Below are positions 54,891-63,235 of a stretch of 64,000 nt of DNA, piece after piece. Position 1 is the stretch's first letter, and each line of letters starts with the position of its first letter. A program made the position numbers and the translations under genes. The DNA comes from Flavobacterium sp. N1736 (GTDB lineage: Bacteria > Bacteroidota > Bacteroidia > Flavobacteriales > Flavobacteriaceae), in NCBI RefSeq assembly GCF_025947065.1, contig NZ_CP109994.1:186001-250000 (forward strand), written 5' to 3'. The notes beneath the pieces were generated by a model, which saw only the letters and a program-made list of their open reading frames with translations, had not been told where the DNA came from and searched no databases.

Positions 54891-55724
54891 TTAATTTTTG
54901 GTGATTTGAACTGTTTGATTAAAACCACTTTTTGAATTTACTTTCAAACTGAAAGCATCTTGTTTTAAATCAAAAACAAGATCAATATCTAAAATATATT
55001 GATTAGCAAAATGATTTGGAATGTCATATCTTAATTTTCCATTACCATTTCCACTGGCTTCTATATTATATTTTTGATCTGAAATGTTTGCAGTATATTT
55101 TTGTACAATCTCAAAATTAGCAGTTTGACTTTCAATACTTATTAATTTATAAATAGTAGTTATTTGCATATCGAAACTCATTCCGGCAATTGGAATATTG
55201 AGCGGATTTTCTTGCGAAAATGATTCTCCAACTTTCATTTTCTTTTCAGGAAGTGCAATCTGAGAAAAGGTTTTTTGCATCATTTCAAGAAGGCTTTTTT
55301 TGAATGATTCATCCATGCCTTTTGAAACAATTGAATCTAATTGAGGCATAGTTGATAAAGACGCTTTTCCGTAAATAAGAGTTCCATCAGGAATAATTGA
55401 TGCTTTTTGTTCTGAATTTGTCGATTTAAGAAATTCAATAATTACGGGAAAATTCCCATCTTTTGCTTCTTTCCCTGTTTTAATATTACTTTCTATTAAT
55501 GTTATACTTTTTGCTCTGGTCGGATTTTCAACTCCACGACTTTTTAGAACTTCCAAAATACTATCGGCAGCAATATAATAAAGTTCTGTTTCTGATGATT
55601 GTTCAACCACTTGTCTGTACGTTGCCTGCGGTGAATAAGCAATTTTAAAATCAAGAATTTTATCTGATTGCCCATAATTAAAAAAAGGAACAGAAATCAG
55701 AATAAACAAAAGTATATTTTTCAT
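54891..55724 (-). CDS. DUF6263-like secreted protein, unknown function
   Basis: A 277-residue protein with a signal peptide ending NYGQ. The mature part is mostly beta strand: TYRQVVEQSSETELYYIAADSILEV and ALPEKKMKVGESFSQENPLNIPIAG, then KYNIEASGNGNGKLRYDI and LDIDLVFDLKQDAFSLKVNSKSGFNQTV. The MKVGESF segment recurs in the DUF6263 family. No enzymatic motif is visible. It precedes the small secreted gene at 55.7 kb on the same strand (21-base gap), probably one transcript. Confidence 0.6.
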   Translation of the reverse strand: MKNILLFILISVPFFNYGQSDKILDFKIAYSPQATYRQVVEQSSETELYYIAADSILEVLKSRGVENPTRAKSITLIESNIKTGKEAKDGNFPVIIEFLKSTNSEQKASIIPDGTLIYGKASLSTMPQLDSIVSKGMDESFKKSLLEMMQKTFSQIALPEKKMKVGESFSQENPLNIPIAGMSFDMQITTIYKLISIESQTANFEIVQKYTANISDQKYNIEASGNGNGKLRYDIPNHFANQYILDIDLVFDLKQDAFSLKVNSKSGFNQTVQITKN

Positions 55725-55745
55725 GTTTTGAAGGTATTTCTCTAT

Positions 55746-56252
55746 TTATTCAACAATCGAAATCCCATTGTTTAATTCATCAATTAGATTTTGATTTTGC
55801 TCTATTGCTTCTGCCTGAGCGCCAAATTGCATTTGTATAGAACCACCTTTTCCGTTGTATATAAAGCCTTGATATTTATATAGATAATCATTGTAATCTA
55901 ATTCACATTCAAAGTAATTTACGGTTATGGCGTTTATTTTTTTCTTATAAATTTTTAGATTTTTTACTTTTCCAAACTCTTTATATTCATCTTCAATAGT
56001 AGATTTGAGCTTTTTATCAGATATAAAATAGTCATATTCAATAAAATAAGCATTTACCAGATTGTATTTATCATGAAATTCAACATCCCAACTTTCTGAT
56101 TCCGGGTTTTTTACCCAATGATCAGGATTGTAGTTTATATGGTAAAGTTCTTTACGACTTGTATAAGTCTCAGTTTGCGAATTGGTTGCAGCTTTTTGCG
56201 CCATTGAAAAAAAGCCGGACATTAAAAATAGGAAAAGTAGATTTTTTGACAT
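55746..56252 (-). CDS. Secreted protein of unknown function
   Basis: A 168-residue protein with a signal peptide ending FFSMAQ. The mature part (TYTSRKELYHINYNPDHWVKNP; NAYFIEYDYFISDKKLKSTI; INAITVNYFECELDYNDYLYKYQGFIYNGKGG) has the beta pattern of small exported lipocalin-like or PsbP-like proteins, without a definite family. The single Cys is buried in a strand. Co-oriented with the DUF6263-like gene downstream. Confidence 0.6.
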   Translation of the reverse strand: MSKNLLFLFLMSGFFSMAQKAATNSQTETYTSRKELYHINYNPDHWVKNPESESWDVEFHDKYNLVNAYFIEYDYFISDKKLKSTIEDEYKEFGKVKNLKIYKKKINAITVNYFECELDYNDYLYKYQGFIYNGKGGSIQMQFGAQAEAIEQNQNLIDELNNGISIVE

Positions 56253-56417
56253 TTTATGTAAGATTGGGTGATAATATATAAGACGAAAATAGCAAATTAA
56301 AATAACTTAGACTCAAATATTTAAGAGATTATTTATTTAAAAGCAAGACCGTTTTTGTTTAATTCTGTCCTAAGTTTATAAAAAATAAGGCAAGTTAGAA
56401 TTCGATTTTATTGCAAA

Positions 56418-56460
56418 TAAAAAGCCAGCACAATCTTTTTAAAAATTGCATTGGCTTTTT
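56418..56460 (-). terminator. Intrinsic terminator after the L,D-transpeptidase gene
   Basis: AAAAAGCCA...CAAT pairs with ATTG...TGGCTTTTT, with a T-run on the minus strand. Confidence 0.75.
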
Positions 56461-56480
56461 GGCGTAGAAAAACAATATTT

Positions 56481-57368
56481 TTATGGAGAAACAGCCTGTT
56501 CGCCTGTTCTTACTTTTTGATTATCCATAATTTTTTGAATAAAAGGCTGCGTTTCTTTTTCAATATTTGATTCGGAAATATCCAATGCTTTTGCATCATT
56601 AACCAGTGCATACCAAGGTTTTGGATCGCCAAAAGGATAAGAACCAAAAACAATTACCGGTGTTCCTTTTACTTTTACGTTTTCCTTATCTTTCAAAATC
56701 CATTCATCAGCCCATTTGTATAAATATTTGGCGTCTTTTTCAAGCAAACGCAAACAAGAATGTGAAGCCGGATAACCAGGTAATTCATATTCATGAAAAC
56801 CAACTCCAAGTTTATTCTCAATATTAAAATTCCATTTTAAGTCCCATTCGTCATTAAAAGTACTCGTTGTTTTTTCTGCTTTCCAGTTGGTAAAAAATAA
56901 TCCGGTTGGTGTTGGATCTTTTTTTCTACCCATATTTGTTGGTCCGGTATAAACAAGTTGTCCGTTTTCATAAGCAGCAAATGTTTGCGTTGGATAAGAA
57001 AAAATAAGCACTTTTGAAACGCTGTCTAAATTTGAAACATGAATTGGAAACGGAAGATAATAAGGTAAATCTCCGGTAAAATCAGAAGGAATTACAACAG
57101 AATCCATTTTAGCAAAATTAGCTTTATCGGTTCTGTTTATGGCGTAAACAATATCAAGTTTGGTAGAATCGCTTTTATTAGCTTCAAGCCATTGTTTTGT
57201 TTTCTCAAAATGAAAACTAACAGACGAAGCTGGTTTTTTATATTCAATAGTTTTATGCGGTTTTGCTTCTTCGGTATTATCTCTGGTGGTTTTACTTTCT
57301 TTACAAGAAATCAACATAGTTAAAATTAATAAAAGCAAAATATTTGATGTGTAATATAACTTTCTCAT
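56481..57368 (-). CDS. L,D-transpeptidase (YkuD-like) lipoprotein
   Basis: A 295-residue lipoprotein (lipobox LISC, Cys22). The YkuD-type catalytic motif is GFHEYELPGYPASHSCLRLL: His192, then His203 and the catalytic Cys205 (family form (S/T)HGC(h)R). The N-terminal domain with VYAINRTDKANFAKMDSVVIPS resembles the Bacteroidota variant of these enzymes. L,D-transpeptidases cross-link peptidoglycan or attach proteins to it. Serine replaces glycine in the motif (SHSC rather than SHGC), which is common in the Bacteroidota branch. Confidence 0.88.
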   Translation of the reverse strand: MRKLYYTSNILLLLILTMLISCKESKTTRDNTEEAKPHKTIEYKKPASSVSFHFEKTKQWLEANKSDSTKLDIVYAINRTDKANFAKMDSVVIPSDFTGDLPYYLPFPIHVSNLDSVSKVLIFSYPTQTFAAYENGQLVYTGPTNMGRKKDPTPTGLFFTNWKAEKTTSTFNDEWDLKWNFNIENKLGVGFHEYELPGYPASHSCLRLLEKDAKYLYKWADEWILKDKENVKVKGTPVIVFGSYPFGDPKPWYALVNDAKALDISESNIEKETQPFIQKIMDNQKVRTGEQAVSP

Positions 57369-57504
57369 AATTGGAATTTTTAGTTGAGTAAAGTTATTTT
57401 TTTACCTTCTTAAATCGGTTACACAATTTTTTGAATTGTTTATTTGATTAACATTTCAGAAATAAATATTCATATAAATTAATTTTAAAATCGAATGTTA
57501 AAAT

Positions 57505-58086
57505 CTAAATCAAACCCTTTATTTTAGCATGCTGCAAAAGCATAATAGTCTTCGCATCTGTAATTTCACCAGATTCAATCATAGAATATGCTTCATCAAA
57601 AGTGTATTCTAAAACTTCAATATTTTCCTGTTCCGCATCTAATCCGCCGCCATCATTTACTTTCATGCTTTGATCATATTCACCAACAAATAAGTACAGA
57701 ATTTCTGTTACAGAACCCGGAGACATATAAGTTTCTATTACTTTTTGAACTTTTGTTAAACGATAACCTGTTTCTTCCTCAGTTTCGCGAATAACAGCTT
57801 CTTCAGGATTATCCTGATCTAAAAGTCCGGCGCAAACCTCGATCATCATTCCCGTTTTATTACCGTTAAGATAAGTTGGTAAACGAAATTGTCTTGTTAG
57901 AATAACCGTTTTTTTATTCGAATTATATAATAAAATGGCAGCTCCGTTTCCGCGGTCATAAACTTCACGAATATGAGATTCTACTGTGCCATCTTTCTTT
58001 TGGTAGTCAAAAGTTACCTTGTTTAATATATACCAATTATCTGATAACAACTTGGTTTCAGTAACCTTAATTTCTGGATTTTTCAT
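57505..58086 (-). CDS. Nudix hydrolase, GDP-sugar pyrophosphatase type
   Basis: A 193-residue Nudix protein resembling E. coli NudK (GDP-mannose pyrophosphatase). The box is CAGLLDQDNPEEAVIRETEEETGY near residue 88, followed by TYMSPGSVTEILYLFVGEYD. The N-terminal TVESHIREVYDRGNGAAILLY region fits the NudK group. It probably hydrolyses nucleotide diphosphate sugars, but the substrate is unproven. It lies downstream of purA past a terminator. Confidence 0.85.
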   Translation of the reverse strand: MKNPEIKVTETKLLSDNWYILNKVTFDYQKKDGTVESHIREVYDRGNGAAILLYNSNKKTVILTRQFRLPTYLNGNKTGMMIEVCAGLLDQDNPEEAVIRETEEETGYRLTKVQKVIETYMSPGSVTEILYLFVGEYDQSMKVNDGGGLDAEQENIEVLEYTFDEAYSMIESGEITDAKTIMLLQHAKIKGLI

Positions 58087-58104
58087 AATTAGAAATGTTT
58101 TGTA

Positions 58105-58136
58105 TAAAAAAACGCCCTGGTTATCAGAGCGTTTAG
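58105..58136 (-). terminator. Intrinsic terminator after purA
   Basis: On the minus strand AAACGCtCTG and CAGgGCGTTT pair with a 5-base loop, followed by T-run. Confidence 0.75.
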
Positions 58137-58142
58137 TGTTTG

Positions 58143-59414
58143 TTATTTCGTTATTGTTTGCTTTCTGTCTGGTCCAACAGATACAATTTTAATTGGCACT
58201 CCAACCTCTTTTTCAATAAACTCGATATATTCTTTTAGCTCGATTGGTAATTGATCATAAGTAGTCAATCCCGTTAAATCTGCTTTCCATCCTTTAAATT
58301 CTTTATAAACAGGAGTCACGTTTTCCGGTTCGATGTTGTAAGGAAAGTGAGAAATAATTTGTCCTTTATAGTTGTATTCAGTACACACTTTCAAAGTTTC
58401 AAATCCTGAAAGAACATCGCCTTTCATCATCATTAACTGAGTAACTCCGTTTACCTGAACAGCATATTTTAAAGCAACAAGGTCTAACCAGCCACAACGT
58501 CTTTGTCTTCCTGTAACAGATCCAAATTCGTTACCAACTCTTGCCATTGTTGCACCAACTTCGTCAAAAAGTTCAGTAGGGAATGGACCGCTACCAACAC
58601 GTGTAACGTAAGCTTTAAAAATTCCGTAAACTTCTTTGATTTTGTTAGGAGCAATTCCTAAACCAGTACAAGCTCCGGCAGCAGTAGTATTTGAAGAAGT
58701 TACAAAAGGATAAGTTCCAAAGTCAACATCTAATAAAGATCCCTGAGCTCCTTCGCATAAAATAGATTTACCCGCTTTTTGAGCCTGGTACATATATTCT
58801 TCACTATCAATAAAATCTAATTTTTTTAATTCTTCAATAGCTTCAAAAAACTCTTTTTCAAGTTCAGCTAAGTTGTATTGAATTGCAACATCATAAAAAG
58901 CGATCATTGCTTCATGCTTGTCAGCCAAAGCTCTGTAACGATCTTTAAAATCTTCTAATTCGATATCACCAACACGTATACCATTTCTACCGGTTTTGTC
59001 CATATAAGTTGGACCAATTCCTTTAAGAGTAGAACCAATTTTTGCTTTTCCTTTTGATGCTTCAGAAGCTGCATCAAGTAAACGGTGTGTTGGTAAAATT
59101 AAATGGGCTTTTCTTGAAATGATCAATTTGTTTTTGATATCAAGGTTGAATTTTGCTAAACCTTCAATTTCTTTTTGAAAAACTACCGGATCAATTACAA
59201 CACCATTCCCGATGATATTTACTGATTTTTTATGAAAAATTCCAGAAGGAATGGTTCTTAAAACGTGCTTAATTCCGTCAAATTCTAATGTATGTCCTGC
59301 ATTTGGTCCTCCTTGAAAACGCGCAATAATATCATAATTTGAGGTAAGAACGTCAACAATTTTTCCTTTACCTTCATCTCCCCATTGTAATCCTAGTAAT
59401 AAATCTACGGTCAT
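58143..59414 (-). CDS. purA: Adenylosuccinate synthetase
   Basis: Joins IMP and aspartate with GTP in the AMP branch of purine synthesis. The 423-residue protein starts MTVDLLLGLQWGDEGKGKIVD, the GTP-binding P-loop, followed by GPNAGHTL, IGSTLKGIGPTYMDK, and the C-terminal GKSILCEGAQGSLLDVDFGTYPFVTSSNTTAAG (IMP loop) and VGPDRKQTI. Normal length. No clear promoter was found upstream. Together with guaB it completes both outlets from IMP. Confidence 0.97.
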   Translation of the reverse strand: MTVDLLLGLQWGDEGKGKIVDVLTSNYDIIARFQGGPNAGHTLEFDGIKHVLRTIPSGIFHKKSVNIIGNGVVIDPVVFQKEIEGLAKFNLDIKNKLIISRKAHLILPTHRLLDAASEASKGKAKIGSTLKGIGPTYMDKTGRNGIRVGDIELEDFKDRYRALADKHEAMIAFYDVAIQYNLAELEKEFFEAIEELKKLDFIDSEEYMYQAQKAGKSILCEGAQGSLLDVDFGTYPFVTSSNTTAAGACTGLGIAPNKIKEVYGIFKAYVTRVGSGPFPTELFDEVGATMARVGNEFGSVTGRQRRCGWLDLVALKYAVQVNGVTQLMMMKGDVLSGFETLKVCTEYNYKGQIISHFPYNIEPENVTPVYKEFKGWKADLTGLTTYDQLPIELKEYIEFIEKEVGVPIKIVSVGPDRKQTITK

Positions 59415-59509
59415 TCTGTTTTAATTTGCGTTGAGGCAATCTAAATTCCCCCACTGATTAATGTAGTTAATTTTCTTTTTTTTATTTTTTGAATAATTCC
59501 TTTCTTGGA

Positions 59510-59968
59510 TTATTGTTTTTGTTTTTTGTTTCCGTAGAAATAAAGTGAATGATTCGTAATTTCGATATCAAATATTTCTTCGATTGTTTTTTTGATGGTT
59601 TGAATTCTTGGATCGCAAAATTCGATTACTTCGCCAGAATCAGTCATGATAATATGATCATGCTGCTTGTCGAAATACGATTTTTCGTAGTAAGCCTGAT
59701 TTTGCCCAAATTGATGTTTTCTAACCAATGCGCAGTCTAACAATAACTCGATCGTGTTGTATAAAGTTGCTCTACTCACACGATAGTTTTTGTTCTTCAT
59801 TTTGATATAAAGGTTTTCTATATCAAAATGCTCTTCGCTATCGTAAATTTCCTGAAGTATAGCATAACGCTCAGGAGTTTTGCGATGCCCTTTTTGTTCA
59901 AGATACATTGTAAAAACATTTTTTACAATTTCTTGATTTTTAGTGTTGTCAGTTGAAATGAGTGTCAT
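59510..59968 (-). CDS. Fur-family transcriptional regulator
   Basis: A 152-residue winged-helix metalloregulator. The N-terminal DNA-binding domain is [31 protein letters not shown]...[14 protein letters not shown], and the dimerisation domain carries the metal-ligand pattern [19 protein letters not shown]. The CxxC pair found in classical Fur, which binds structural zinc, is absent here (only one Cys in this stretch, and none at the C-terminus). It may be a PerR- or Fur-like sensor of iron, manganese or peroxide. The start is ATG 59968. Confidence 0.87.
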   Translation of the reverse strand: MTLISTDNTKNQEIVKNVFTMYLEQKGHRKTPERYAILQEIYDSEEHFDIENLYIKMKNKNYRVSRATLYNTIELLLDCALVRKHQFGQNQAYYEKSYFDKQHDHIIMTDSGEVIEFCDPRIQTIKKTIEEIFDIEITNHSLYFYGNKKQKQ

Positions 59969-59974
59969 ATCCGG

Positions 59975-59982
59975 CAAAGATA
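59975..59982 (-). promoter_or_regulatory. Fur-family gene -7 element TATCTTTG, close to the start codon
   Basis: Perfect TAnnTTTG on the minus strand with only 6 bases between it and ATG 59968, so the transcript is probably leaderless or nearly so. Confidence 0.55.
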
Positions 59983-60152
59983 AATTTTTATTTTTAATGA
60001 ATAAAAGTTTCGGGTTTAAAGTTTAACGTTCAAATCTGTATTCGATTAGAATTATAGCATAAAATACAGGCTTTTGCGACGATAAATTTCAGAAAGTTCA
60101 ATCGAACTTAATTAACATAATTAATTTTATTTATGATAAAACTAACAAATTT

Positions 60153-60701
60153 TTAGCTAGTTTTTGACATGTACATGAACCAGTTCCATTCCCAGGTTTT
60201 TCCTTTATCATCAGACATTGCCTGACTCCAAACCGGATTATTTTCATCTCGCGCATCCCAGCGAAAAACCTGAATTACATTTTTTCCTTCAAAGATGTCT
60301 TTCGAAAAAAAATGACCTATTTTATTTTCAAAAGAACCCACAACAGGTTTGTCTAAAGTTCCTGTACTTGAATCTGCCCAATAAATACTCCATAATCTGG
60401 TTAAAGGATTAAATAATCTTACAGTCATTCCTTCAAAAGGTTCACCGTCAAAAGTGGCAAGAAAATTATCAATATTACCAATTCCGTTTAGGATTTTATA
60501 CATTTCCTGCGTTGACGGAAACTCGATCCATTCCGTACAATTTGCAAATCTTTTTTTTAGTTTTTTATTTTTGATAACAGATTTTCCCTGAAAAAAATCG
60601 AAATCATCTTTTGAAGAAGATGCAGAAGCGACAATTAAAAGTTCGCCATTTTCGTCAAAATTTACTTTAGGAATTTCTATTTCTAAGGAATTGGTTTTCA
60701 T
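60153..60701 (-). CDS. DUF1579-like protein
   Basis: A 182-residue cytoplasmic protein. Patterns include DDFDFFQGKSVIKNKKLKKRFANCTEWIEF, GMTVRLFNPLTRLWSIYWADSSTG and KTWEWNWFMYMSK, resembling the DUF1579 family (conserved tryptophan-rich beta barrel; WEWNW near the C-terminus). Such proteins are often near sugar-related genes, but here none is adjacent. Function unknown. Confidence 0.6.
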   Translation of the reverse strand: MKTNSLEIEIPKVNFDENGELLIVASASSSKDDFDFFQGKSVIKNKKLKKRFANCTEWIEFPSTQEMYKILNGIGNIDNFLATFDGEPFEGMTVRLFNPLTRLWSIYWADSSTGTLDKPVVGSFENKIGHFFSKDIFEGKNVIQVFRWDARDENNPVWSQAMSDDKGKTWEWNWFMYMSKTS

Positions 60702-60765
60702 GAAAAAATATTTATATCAATAATTTAAGTAAAATAGTCAGGATATAGTATTCTATTCTCTTTTT

Positions 60766-60790
60766 GACTTTAAGACTTTAAACTTTCGAC
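60766..60790. repeat. Word-repeat island, second copy of the GTCGAAAGT type (reverse)
   Basis: GACTTTAAGACTTTAAACTTT then CGAC is the reverse complement of the word family at 927-957. It ends 4 bases from the spoT stop codon. Confidence 0.5.
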
Positions 60791-60794
60791 TGAT

Positions 60795-63017
60795 TTATGT
60801 TCTGTATTCACGAGTCACTTTATCAACACCATCAACTTTTTTAATGGCATTAATCATTTTTTTCAAAATCGTATTATTTTTTACAATAACCGCAATCTGA
60901 CCGTGAAAAATTCCGGCATCCGTACTCAACGAAATACTCTGAATATTAACGCTCATATTGTTCGAAATCACTTTTGTTAACTGATTTGTAAGTCCTAAAA
61001 CATCCATTCCTGTAATGTTGATAATGGCTTTAAATTCCTCTTGTGAAGAATCAATCCATTTGGCACTCATAATACGATACGCATAATTAGATTGCATACC
61101 AATGGCATTTGGACAATCTTTTTTATGAACTTTAATTCCTTCGTTTATGGTTACAAAACCAAAAACATCATCGCCCGGAATTGGATTACAGCATTGCGAA
61201 AGTTTGTAATCGAGTTTATCATGTTCAGTTCCAAAAACCAACATGTCGTAATTGCTGCTAATTACAGGTTTATGAATATCATCTGAAGCGGTTGTATCCT
61301 TATTTCTCTTGATTTTATTTTTAAAGAAATTGATAATTGTATTGCCTTTTTGGGCTGCGTAATCTTTTAATTGCTGATTTTCTATAGCGCCAATTCCAAC
61401 TCTGTAAAATAAATCTAAACTTGTTTTCAGTTTAAAAAAGTTTACCAATTCGTTGATAACCTGTTCACTAATCGTTATTTTTAAGTGTTTTAGTTTTCTG
61501 GTCAGTAATTCTTTTCCTTCTTCGGCAATTTTTTTAGTGTTTTCGTTAAGAACGTTTTTAATTTTATTTTTCGCTCTCGAAGTCGTTACATATTCCAGCC
61601 AGTTTACGGTTGGTTTTTGATTTGCCGATGTAATAACTTCAACCTGATCGCCGCTTTTCAGTTCATGATTTAGCGGAACCAAACGTCCGTTTACACGCGT
61701 TCCTCTGGTTTTAATTCCAATTTCAGAATGAATACTAAACGCAAAATCCAGTGAAGTAGCGCCTTTTGGCAACGATTTAATTTCTCCTTTTGGCGTAAAA
61801 ACAAAGATTTCTTTTGAATATAAATTCATTTTAAAATCTTCGACAAAATCTACTGCATTCGTTTCCTGATTTTCCAGTGCTTCACGAAGTAAATTCAGCC
61901 AGACATCCAAACCGCTTTCTTCGGTTGCACCGTTTTTGTATTTATAATGTGCTGCGTACCCTTTTTCAGCAATTTCATCCATACGTTCACTTCGAACCTG
62001 AACTTCGACCCAACGTCCTTTTGGTCCCATAACGGTAATGTGCAAAGCTTCATAACCAGTTGATTTTGGTGATGAAATCCAGTCACGCAAACGACTTGGG
62101 CTTGGTCTGTAATGATCTGTTACGATCGAATATATTTTCCACGCGACAAACTTTTCGTCATGCGGATCTGCTTTATAAACAATTCTAAGGGCAAATTTGT
62201 CGTAAACTTCATCAAAACTTACATTTTGGGCGCGCATTTTTCGACGAATCGAATAAATAGATTTCGGACGTCCTTTTATAATATAATCAATTTCTTCCTT
62301 GTCTAATGATTTCTTTAAAACATCTGAAATGTCTTTGATATAAGCATCTTGTTCTTCTTTAGTTTCTCTGATCTTGCTAACAATATCATCATAAACGGCA
62401 GGTTCAGTATATTTTAAACCAAGATCCTCGAGTTTGGTTTTAATATTATAAAGTCCCAAACGATGGGCAAGAGGTGCATAGATATATAAAGTTTCAGAGG
62501 CGATTTTAGTCTGTTTGTATTCCGCCATCGAATCCATAGTTTGCATATTGTGCAAACGATCTGCCAATTTGATCAGGATAACGCGAACATCATCGTTCAA
62601 AGTCAGAATCATTTTTCTGAAATTCTCTGCCTGCATTGAGGCATTCAGGTCTTTTTGAACCATCGAAATTTTAGTCAGACCTTCAACTAATTGTGCTACT
62701 TTTGGATTGAATAATCTCTCGATATCTTCAACCGTCATAGGCGTATCTTCGACAACATCATGCAATAAAGCCGCGGCAATAGAGGTCGCTCCCAGACCAA
62801 TTTCTGAGGCAACAATTTTTGCAACTGCAATAGGATGAAAGATATACGCTTCTCCAGATTTGCGTCGTTGCTCTTTATGAGCATCAACAGCAACATCAAA
62901 AGCTTTTCGGATCAGTTTTTTATCAGTTGGGCTTAAAGTTTGGTAGCTAATTCGAAGTAATTCTTTGTATTCCTGCGCAATTGCTTTATTTTCTTTTTCA
63001 ATATCTATTTCTATCAT
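60795..63017 (-). CDS. spoT: Bifunctional (p)ppGpp synthetase/hydrolase
   Basis: Makes and degrades the stringent-response alarmone (p)ppGpp. The 740-residue protein has the HD hydrolase domain with HD at residues 86-87 (LLHDVVEDT) and HPIAVAKI, the RelA/SpoT synthetase domain (RPKSIYSIRRKM; YDKFALRIVY; STGYEALHITVMGPKGRWVEVQVRSERMDEIAEKGYAAHYKYK), then TGS (VFTPKGEIKSLPKGATSLDFAFSIHSEIG) and a C-terminal ACT-type domain. It is the only RelA/SpoT homologue in the window. ATG 63017 is chosen over a TTG extension. Confidence 0.95.
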   Translation of the reverse strand: MIEIDIEKENKAIAQEYKELLRISYQTLSPTDKKLIRKAFDVAVDAHKEQRRKSGEAYIFHPIAVAKIVASEIGLGATSIAAALLHDVVEDTPMTVEDIERLFNPKVAQLVEGLTKISMVQKDLNASMQAENFRKMILTLNDDVRVILIKLADRLHNMQTMDSMAEYKQTKIASETLYIYAPLAHRLGLYNIKTKLEDLGLKYTEPAVYDDIVSKIRETKEEQDAYIKDISDVLKKSLDKEEIDYIIKGRPKSIYSIRRKMRAQNVSFDEVYDKFALRIVYKADPHDEKFVAWKIYSIVTDHYRPSPSRLRDWISSPKSTGYEALHITVMGPKGRWVEVQVRSERMDEIAEKGYAAHYKYKNGATEESGLDVWLNLLREALENQETNAVDFVEDFKMNLYSKEIFVFTPKGEIKSLPKGATSLDFAFSIHSEIGIKTRGTRVNGRLVPLNHELKSGDQVEVITSANQKPTVNWLEYVTTSRAKNKIKNVLNENTKKIAEEGKELLTRKLKHLKITISEQVINELVNFFKLKTSLDLFYRVGIGAIENQQLKDYAAQKGNTIINFFKNKIKRNKDTTASDDIHKPVISSNYDMLVFGTEHDKLDYKLSQCCNPIPGDDVFGFVTINEGIKVHKKDCPNAIGMQSNYAYRIMSAKWIDSSQEEFKAIINITGMDVLGLTNQLTKVISNNMSVNIQSISLSTDAGIFHGQIAVIVKNNTILKKMINAIKKVDGVDKVTREYRT

Positions 63018-63074
63018 AACGGCATAGTTCAAGTACTAAAAATAGGAATAAGTTTGAACATACGCAAGGGAATG

Positions 63075-63122
63075 GATTGTTGATTTTAGATTTTAGATTT
63101 CTGATTTTAGAGGGTAGATTTT
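63075..63122. repeat. Word-repeat island, TTTTAGATT type (second copy)
   Basis: Tandem words of type GATTTTAGATTTTAGATTTCTGATTTTAG, also present at 17655-17803. Confidence 0.5.
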
Positions 63123-63186
63123 GGCTCAGTCTGACAATATAAATAATAAACTTTTGTTTAAAAATAAATAAAGTAAAACCGCAGGT

Positions 63187-63231
63187 TTTTAATTTGACCC
63201 TTTGTACCTTTGCACCTCTGAACCTCAGAAC
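63187..63231. repeat. Word-repeat island, CCTTTGTACCTTTGCACC type
   Basis: Tandem 9-bp words (CCTTTGTACCTTTGCACCTCTGAACC) related to 2371-2463 and 3990-4025. It ends 4 bases from the TrmH-type stop codon (63236-63238). Confidence 0.55.
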
Positions 63232-63235
63232 AAAA

